Source: Blastocatellia bacterium
GTDB taxonomy: Bacteria > Acidobacteriota > Blastocatellia > Pyrinomonadales > Pyrinomonadaceae
DNA: 7,556 nucleotides
NCBI GenBank assembly: GCA_003175865.1
Contig: PSRF01000268.1
Location: 1 to 7,556 of the forward strand
Reading direction: 5' to 3'
Below the pieces are notes generated by a model. It ran no database searches and was not told the origin of the DNA. It was given only the letters and a program-made list of their open reading frames with translations. Positions 1 through 4,641 of this stretch are shown here, piece after piece (positions within the stretch are counted from its first letter, which is position 1; each line of letters begins with the position of its first letter). Position numbers and translations under genes: made by a program.

Positions 1-384
1 CTGCAAGAACGAGGACAACTGCGCGAGGGTTCTCTACAACGCAAACCATACCTTTCTCGAGTCATGGTGAAGCTTGCCAGTCGTGTGATTCTCGTAAAGG
101 TTGAAGATATCGACTGGATTGAAGCGGACGGCAACTACGCCAAGTTGCACGTCGCTCAGAAGGCGTACCTGTTACGCGAGAAGATGCACGACCTTGAGGC
201 ACAGCTCGATCCCACTAAATTTGTTCGCATACATCGTTCGATTATTGTGAACTTGGATCGAGTGAAAGAGATGCATCCCCACTTTAACGGCGATTACATT
301 CTCGTTTTGGATGATGGTGTGCAATTGAAGTTGAGCCGCAGTCGCCGTGAAGCTCTTGAGGCAAGGCTAAAAACTATTTCATAA
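1..384 (+). CDS. LytTR-family DNA-binding response regulator, C-terminal part (5' end outside window)
   Basis: The frame is open from base 1 to the TAA at 382-384, so this is the 3' end of a longer gene. 127 residues are visible. Residues 1-16 are a charged linker and about 17-122 form a LytTR DNA-binding domain. Recognisable signatures are WIEADGNY, the YLLREKMHDLE stretch, the FVRIHRSIIVNL core and the closing LKLSRSRREAL. In this family a phosphoreceiver (REC) domain normally precedes the LytTR domain, and the protein acts in the cytoplasm with a membrane histidine kinase to control transcription at direct-repeat sites. Neither the REC domain nor the kinase is in view, so a LytTR protein with another N-terminal domain is possible. 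The ATG at 64 lies inside the domain's first strand (after YLSRV) and is unlikely to be the real start. The gene is followed 73 nt after its stop by a T-tailed hairpin. Its target genes cannot be told from this window. Confidence 0.9.
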   Translation: MQERGQLREGSLQRKPYLSRVMVKLASRVILVKVEDIDWIEADGNYAKLHVAQKAYLLREKMHDLEAQLDPTKFVRIHRSIIVNLDRVKEMHPHFNGDYILVLDDGVQLKLSRSRREALEARLKTIS

Positions 385-457
385 GAGAGTTCCCACCGAT
401 CTCGCCGGTTCTTCAGGCCTCTTGTCCATCAAATAATCGCTGCCAATTCTCTCATCT

Positions 458-487
458 AAAACCACCGGCTTCATGCCGGTGGTTTTT
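458..487 (+). terminator. Intrinsic terminator-like hairpin after the LytTR gene
   Basis: A perfect 12-bp stem (458-469 with 475-486) closes a 5-nt loop (470-474, TTCAT). The core arms are ACCACCGGC and GCCGGTGGT. The 3' side runs into TTTTT (483-487), the usual shape of a rho-independent terminator. It lies 73 nt after the LytTR stop. The 5' side is A-rich, so it could also terminate minus-strand transcripts. It is also one arm of the larger palindromic element at 458-603, so termination may be a secondary use of a repeat. Confidence 0.65.
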
Positions 488-572
488 AGTCTGAACCTAA
501 TCAACGTCGCTCCCCAATCTTCGCGGCTTCGCCGCGCGACCGGTTTTTGTGGGCGCCGATTAGGTCGACCGT

Positions 573-603
573 AAAAACCACCGGCATAAAGCCGGTGGTC
601 TTT
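573..603 (-). terminator. Second hairpin of the element, terminator-like for leftward transcripts
   Basis: The stem is ACCACCGGC (577-585) with GCCGGTGGT (591-599) around the 5-nt loop ATAAA. Five A residues (573-577) precede it on the plus strand, so a leftward transcript would end in a U-tract directly after a 9-bp GC-rich stem. On the plus strand it is followed by CTTTAA, a weaker tail. No minus-strand gene runs into it from the right within the window, so a terminator role is doubtful. It is more simply read as the inverted partner of the hairpin at 458-487. Confidence 0.35.
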
Positions 604-644
604 AATAATCGTTCAATCTGCGCCGTGGGCTTGGAAAATTTCAG

Positions 645-675
645 TTGACACAATCACCATCGCATCAACAAGATT
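645..675 (+). promoter_or_regulatory. Possible sigma-70-type promoter upstream of the secreted protein gene
   Basis: A perfect TTGACA (645-650) stands 61 nt before the ATG at 712. The -10 match is poor: the best hexamer at 18-bp spacing is CAAGAT (669-674), which agrees with TATAAT at only three positions. The location between the palindromic element and the gene is right for a promoter, but the -35 match alone is weak evidence. Confidence 0.3.
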
Positions 676-711
676 CCTACGTAGAGTGAATATTCGACTG
701 AGGAGATCCGG

Positions 712-1437
712 ATGATAAAGAAAAGAGTGTCGTTGATTTTTATCGCATTATTACTAATGTGCGGCTCGAGTTTTGCTCAATCAGGTCGACTCAATGACCT
801 GGCATCTAGACTCGCAAACGACGCGGCTGATTTCGCTGACAATAGCTATCGAAATTATGCAAATTCAGGTCGCGGGCGTACTGACGTCAATGCTGCGATG
901 TTGGCCCAGCAATTCAGCGCGACTGCGCAACTGTTTAATCGTATGGTCAACGATCGCCTTCGAGCTCAGGACATACGCGAAGCGTTTCAAGTCGTCCAAA
1001 ACATGGCGCGATCAATTGATCGAAACAACAATCAACAAAATCGTTGGGGAAACATACAACGCACTTTGTCGGACATCGGGCGCGAGGTCGACTACTACGG
1101 GCCGGGACCCGAGTATCCAAATCCATACCCTGGTGGTGGTTCATCAAGTGGCAGTATGACCTGGAAGGGACGGGTTGATGATGACGTGCGAATTACCATT
1201 ACCGGCGGTAGCGCGTATGTGAAGACCCTTGGCGGCACACCTTTTCCCGACGGCGTAGCGAATTTTTCTGCAGCGCTGCCGCCGCGACGCGTAAACGTGA
1301 AGTTGAATGTAAAGAAAAGTCGCGGTGAGGTTTACATCGAGCAACAACCGTCGCGTGAAAATGATTACTCGGTGGTGATTCGAATTCTCGACAAGAAGAG
1401 CGGCGCCTCAGATTACGAATTTGAGATTTCCTGGTAG
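712..1437 (+). CDS. Secreted two-part protein of unknown function
   Basis: This is a complete 241-aa protein that I do not assign to a named family. The ATG at 712 is supported by AGGAG at 701-705, six bases upstream. Residues 1-22 are a classical Sec signal peptide (MIKKR, a hydrophobic run, then SSFA before Q23). A cysteine at 17 is not in a proper lipobox. Residues about 25-125 look mostly helical and polar, with many Asn, Gln and Arg. Residues 127-148 form a Pro/Gly/Ser/Tyr-rich linker (YYGPGPEYPNPYP, then GGGSSSGS). Residues 149-241 look like a compact beta domain beginning MTWKGRVDDDV and rich in alternating hydrophobic strands, ending YEFEISW. The pattern of helical part, flexible linker and beta part suggests a periplasmic or surface protein presenting a small binding or structural domain. 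Function is unknown. It stands alone, transcribed away from the LytTR gene and convergent with GH92, between two different palindromic repeats. Confidence 0.88.
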   Translation: MIKKRVSLIFIALLLMCGSSFAQSGRLNDLASRLANDAADFADNSYRNYANSGRGRTDVNAAMLAQQFSATAQLFNRMVNDRLRAQDIREAFQVVQNMARSIDRNNNQQNRWGNIQRTLSDIGREVDYYGPGPEYPNPYPGGGSSSGSMTWKGRVDDDVRITITGGSAYVKTLGGTPFPDGVANFSAALPPRRVNVKLNVKKSRGEVYIEQQPSRENDYSVVIRILDKKSGASDYEFEISW

Positions 1438-1469
1438 GAAACTCTCAACGTCAAACGAGGAAACCGTTG

Positions 1470-1558
1470 TGCTGGGAGCGCAGGCGTCCTCGCCTGCTAA
1501 TTAGATTTACAAGTCGACTATGCCGAACTAGCAGGCGAGGACGCCTGCGCTCCCAGCA
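1470..1558. repeat. REP/BIME-like long inverted repeat in the convergent gap
   Basis: The arms at 1470-1499 and 1529-1558 are perfectly complementary over 30 bp, separated by a 29-nt spacer (1500-1528). Each arm carries its own hairpin: a 7-bp stem GCAGGCG/CGCCTGC around a 4-nt loop (1480-1497 and 1531-1548). Outside each hairpin, read inward, is GGAG (1475-1478 on +; 1550-1553 on -). GGAG or GTAG beside a hairpin is the known layout of REP sequences recognised by RAYT (Y1 REP-associated) transposases. The element lies between the stop of the secreted protein (1437) and the GH92 stop (1571), 12 nt from the latter. It could act as a bidirectional transcript end or mRNA-stability structure, although neither side has a T-run. 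No RAYT gene is in the window. Confidence 0.85.
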
Positions 1559-1570
1559 TAGCGATCAACA

Positions 1571-4500
1571 CTACTCAATCATCACCTCGTCGACAAAGAT
1601 CCAGGCAGCACCGCCACTGCCCGGATGCCACTCCGGGAGTTTGCCGTAGTTCACCGCCCTTACGCGTACATACCTCGCTTGATGGGTCGACGTGCTCAAG
1701 CTGAAGTCTTTCACCACAACTCCAGTTCTCCTATCCGACACATCGCTAGCAACAGAACCAACGCTGGAAAACTTCTCACCGTCTGTCGATATCTCAAAGT
1801 CCACACTCCGCGGCATCAGTATCCACGAGTCGACATCCTGTAAAAACCCGGCACTGAACTTCGAGACAGACTGTAGAGAACCCAGATCAATCACAGCGAC
1901 GAAATCCTGATCTTGGTATCCCTGCCAACCACCACCACTCCAATTCGTCGTCCCACGTATCCCATCAATGAGCGCAAAATCACCACCAGCGCTGTACTGT
2001 TGGCTGTATCTCGAAAGCAGCTGAATGGTCCAATTGTGTGGTATGCGATGAAAGGTTGCCGTACTAACAGAACTCGCACGACCATTAGCGTCGAAACTGC
2101 GAGCTTTGACAGTCGCGCTGTTGTCGACGAAGAAGGGCGCAGTAAACGGTGACGACTGCTTCGTTGGCTCAGAACCATCAACAGTGTACTGAATGGTTAA
2201 ATTTGATGAGTTTAGTGAGTTATTTTTTAGATCGAGTTGAATCCGATCTTTAAATGTTTGTCCTGATGCAACAATCACAGGTGCAGGTATGATCGGTTGC
2301 GTGTCAATGCTCGACACCGGTTCATTTCCTGCGCCAACTCCCCAGCTCATATTTGGTCGTGGTCCCATCACAAATGCGAGTTCACCGCCTGTCATCAAAT
2401 CCTGATAAGTCAAGTACGACTTCGTATATGGTTTGCCATCCAGTACCGCCGACTGGATGTAGATATTCTTTTCTGAGACTCCGTTTGCCTTGATGACAAA
2501 TGATTTCCCGTTCTCAAGATTGAAGCGAACTTCCGGGAACAGCGGCGTTCCGATCGCGTAGATGGTCGAACCCGGTGTGACTGGATAGAAACCTGCCGCA
2601 CTCAAGATGTACCAGGCAGACATCTGTCCGCAGTCTTCATTTCCAATCAACCCAGCAGGAATTGGACGATAAAATTCGTCGAGGATCTGTCGCACGCGCG
2701 TTGCGGTCTTCCACTGCTGTCCGACGTAGTCATAAAGATAAGCCATGTGGTGACTTGGTTCGTTGCCATGTGCGTACTGGCCAATCAAACCGGAAATGTC
2801 CAACTGCTCGAGACCAGTCGTGCGGCTGTTTTCTGAGAACAGCTGGTCCAACTTCTTCGCGAATTGTTCTCGACCTCCGATTAAATCGATTAACCCGCTA
2901 ATGTCTTGCGGTGCAAAAAAGGTGTACTGCCACGAATTGCCTTCAGTAAAACTGCGGTTGACTTCCCGCGGGTCGAATGGTGTGAGCCAGTTCCCATTCA
3001 CGCGTGGCCGCGCAAAGCCGGTGTGCACATCAAAAACGTTTTTGTAGTACTGGGCACGCGCCATGTACCGATCGTAATCGTCGCGTTTACCCAGCAACTT
3101 TGCCACTTGCGCAATGCACCAGTCGTCATAAGCGTACTCAAGAGTTTTTGAAACCGACTCGCGTTCTTCTTCGGAACCGATGTAACCATGATCGATGTAG
3201 GCTGCGAGTCCGTAGTGCTTCAACTCGGCACTGTGATTCATCGCCTGAAAAGCGAGCTCAATATCAAAGCCACGAATGCCTTTCGCAATAGCATCCGCAA
3301 TGACGGGAACAGCGTGATAACCAATCATCGTATCGGTTTCATTCCCTGCTAATTCCCACACAGGCAGTCGACCACCCTGCTGATACTCGACAAGGAATGT
3401 GTTTATGAAGTCGACAGTTCGTTTCTGATCGATGATTGTGTAGAGAGGATGGGCAGCGCGGAAAGTGTCCCATAACGAGAAGACGGTGTAGTTAGTGAAA
3501 CCATCTGCGGTATGAACCTGTCGATCATGGCCCAGATACTTTCCATCAACATCCATGAAAATATTCGGCGCCAACATCGCGTGATAGAGTGACGTGTAAA
3601 AGTTTTTGAGCTGGGCGTCCGTACCACCTGTCACAGAGACTCTGTTCAGTTCACTATTCCACGTTGCGGACGCTTTATTCCTAACTGCGTCGAAGTCCCA
3701 GCCCGGAATTTCAGCGACGAGGTTCTTCATCGCACCTTCAACGCTCGTCGACGAAATCCCAACCTTAACGAGTATGGGTGCACCATCAGACGCGTCGAAA
3801 GTCAATGAGGCTTTGATGCTTCTTCCATTAGCCTCACGGAGACCTGCGCTAATTTCATTTTCGCGATCGATCGCCTGCGACGAGAATGGTTTTGAAAACT
3901 CGGCAGCAAAATAGACGATTTGATCCTTGGCCCAACCAGTGGAGCGACGCCATCCAACAACACTCCTTTCACCGGTAATCGTTATTCCAGAGTCGATGAC
4001 TTTGTCGCGATGTACAAGGTCAATAATGATGTTTGCAACGTTTGTTCTGGGAAAGGTGTAACGATGAAAGCCCGCACGAGCAGTGGCGGTGAGTTCTACA
4101 AGCATACTGTCGTCGTCAAGCCTTACTGAGTAATAACCTGGACTCGCAGTTTCATTCTTATGTTGAAAACGAGATGCATAGCCGAGTTCTGGACGATCCC
4201 CACTCGCATTGAAATGGACCTCACCTGTAGTCGGCATGAAAAGAATGTCGCAGTAATCTGGGATGCCAGTGCCACTAAGATGTGTATGACTGAACCCGTA
4301 TATGACGCTGTCTGAGTAGTGATAGCCAGAACTTCCATCCCAGCCGGTCAGACGTGTGTCGGGGCTGAGTTGAACCATGCCGAATGGAACTACTGCGCCG
4401 GGGTAAGTATGACCATTGGCGCCAGTTCCGATGAAAGGATCGACATAACGTGTGAGGTCCCGCTGCGCTGAGGCAGGAAATGATAATAGAAGTAAGACAA

Positions 4501-4573
4501 CGGACGCTGTAAGGCACGCATATACAGTGTGGTGCCTTGTCACCGCTTTTGTATTAACGCTCGTCACCTTCAT
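1571..4573 (-). CDS. Secreted GH92 alpha-mannosidase with chitobiase-C-like and discoidin (F5/8C) domains
   Basis: A 1000-aa exo-alpha-mannosidase of family GH92. Characterised members are Ca2+-dependent inverting enzymes that remove terminal mannose from N-glycans or mannans. Residues 1-36 are a Sec signal peptide (hydrophobic run, then ASA before Q37). The N-terminal sandwich starts at YVDPFIGTG (43-51). Catalytic-domain signatures are WELAGNETDTMIGYHA (from 406), HGNEPSHHMAY (602-612) and GNEDCGQMSAWY (644-655). E605 in HGNEPSHH matches the reported general acid of Bacteroides enzymes. I cannot place the base with certainty. Beyond the catalytic part come a chitobiase C-terminal, Fn3-like domain (about 764-840, with YTVDGSEPT) and a discoidin/F5/8 type C module (about 846-1000), probably for sugar binding. 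Start choice: a GTG at 4627 would add 18 residues, but it lies in a hairpin arm with no Shine-Dalgarno. The ATG at 4573 gives a better signal peptide, though its own ribosome site (GAAGA abutting) is weak. It lies 68 nt downstream of the S9 gene, so it is probably co-transcribed. Confidence 0.93.
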   Translation of the reverse strand: MKVTSVNTKAVTRHHTVYACLTASVVLLLLSFPASAQRDLTRYVDPFIGTGANGHTYPGAVVPFGMVQLSPDTRLTGWDGSSGYHYSDSVIYGFSHTHLSGTGIPDYCDILFMPTTGEVHFNASGDRPELGYASRFQHKNETASPGYYSVRLDDDSMLVELTATARAGFHRYTFPRTNVANIIIDLVHRDKVIDSGITITGERSVVGWRRSTGWAKDQIVYFAAEFSKPFSSQAIDRENEISAGLREANGRSIKASLTFDASDGAPILVKVGISSTSVEGAMKNLVAEIPGWDFDAVRNKASATWNSELNRVSVTGGTDAQLKNFYTSLYHAMLAPNIFMDVDGKYLGHDRQVHTADGFTNYTVFSLWDTFRAAHPLYTIIDQKRTVDFINTFLVEYQQGGRLPVWELAGNETDTMIGYHAVPVIADAIAKGIRGFDIELAFQAMNHSAELKHYGLAAYIDHGYIGSEEERESVSKTLEYAYDDWCIAQVAKLLGKRDDYDRYMARAQYYKNVFDVHTGFARPRVNGNWLTPFDPREVNRSFTEGNSWQYTFFAPQDISGLIDLIGGREQFAKKLDQLFSENSRTTGLEQLDISGLIGQYAHGNEPSHHMAYLYDYVGQQWKTATRVRQILDEFYRPIPAGLIGNEDCGQMSAWYILSAAGFYPVTPGSTIYAIGTPLFPEVRFNLENGKSFVIKANGVSEKNIYIQSAVLDGKPYTKSYLTYQDLMTGGELAFVMGPRPNMSWGVGAGNEPVSSIDTQPIIPAPVIVASGQTFKDRIQLDLKNNSLNSSNLTIQYTVDGSEPTKQSSPFTAPFFVDNSATVKARSFDANGRASSVSTATFHRIPHNWTIQLLSRYSQQYSAGGDFALIDGIRGTTNWSGGGWQGYQDQDFVAVIDLGSLQSVSKFSAGFLQDVDSWILMPRSVDFEISTDGEKFSSVGSVASDVSDRRTGVVVKDFSLSTSTHQARYVRVRAVNYGKLPEWHPGSGGAAWIFVDEVMIE

Positions 4574-4623
4574 TCTTCGTTGAGACCAGTTAACCTTCGC
4601 ACGCCAAAGCGTGACAAGGCACC
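4531..4623 (-). promoter_or_regulatory. Inverted repeat around the GH92 start codon
   Basis: GGTGCCTTGTCAC (4531-4543) is perfectly complementary to GTGACAAGGCACC (4611-4623). After one unpaired base (4544) the pairing continues with GCTTT (4545-4549) and AAAGC (4606-4610), giving 18 bp with a single bulge and a 56-nt loop (4550-4605). In the minus-strand mRNA the stem begins 18 nt after the S9 stop codon. The loop holds the preferred GH92 ATG (4571-4573), and the 3' arm lies in signal-peptide codons. No U-run follows, so it is not an intrinsic terminator. It could control translation of the second gene, or stabilise or process the transcript. This is inference from geometry only. Confidence 0.6.
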
Positions 4624-4641
4624 GCACCCCGAGGAGTTGAT

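Larger units (their letters stand above)
458..603. repeat. Nested palindromic intergenic element (two inverted hairpins around inner inverted repeats)
   Basis: This element fills the gene-free gap 385-711. The hairpin at 458-486 recurs inverted at 573-603, with core stem 577-585/591-599 and loop ATAAA against ATGAA in the inverted first copy. Inside this pair is a second inverted repeat, ACCTAATC (495-502) with GATTAGGT (558-565). At the centre is a GC-rich hairpin, CGCGGC-TTC-GCCGCG (522-536). The element is thus a roughly 146-bp imperfect palindrome whose arms each fold on their own. It has no open reading frame. The architecture resembles REP pairs (BIMEs) or a small MITE. No transposase is in view, and the target-site duplication expected of a MITE was not evident. 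The rest of the gap (385-457 and 604-640) shows nothing distinctive. Confidence 0.75.

Noticed and set aside
64..66. ATG at 64 as the start of a stand-alone 106-aa LytTR protein
   Set aside because: The frame is open to base 1, and the first LytTR strand (YLSRV) precedes this ATG. A longer regulator truncated by the window edge is more likely.
458..603. CRISPR array suggested by the repeated hairpin sequence
   Set aside because: There are only two copies, in inverted orientation, separated by about 90 bp that itself has inverted symmetry. There is no regular spacing and no cas gene.
760..762. Cys17 of the 712-1437 protein as a lipoprotein acylation site
   Set aside because: The preceding residues (LLM) lack the small residue required before the lipobox cysteine, and a good SFA/Q signal peptidase I site follows.
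773..1159. Overlapping out-of-frame reading frame within the secreted protein gene
   Set aside because: It has no recognisable protein features and lies inside a well-supported gene with its own ribosome site. The same applies to the other long antisense and shifted frames inside the GH92 and S9 genes (for example 5865-6320 on the minus strand).
4531..4623. Inverted repeat as an intrinsic terminator between the S9 and GH92 genes
   Set aside because: The loop is 56 nt and there is no U-run after the 3' arm, which lies inside the GH92 coding sequence.
4574..4627. GTG at 4627 as the GH92 start (18 extra residues)
   Set aside because: It has no Shine-Dalgarno sequence and overlaps a hairpin arm. 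The added residues (MRCLVTLWRAKVNWSQRR) do not improve the signal peptide. The ATG at 4573 is preferred, but not proven.
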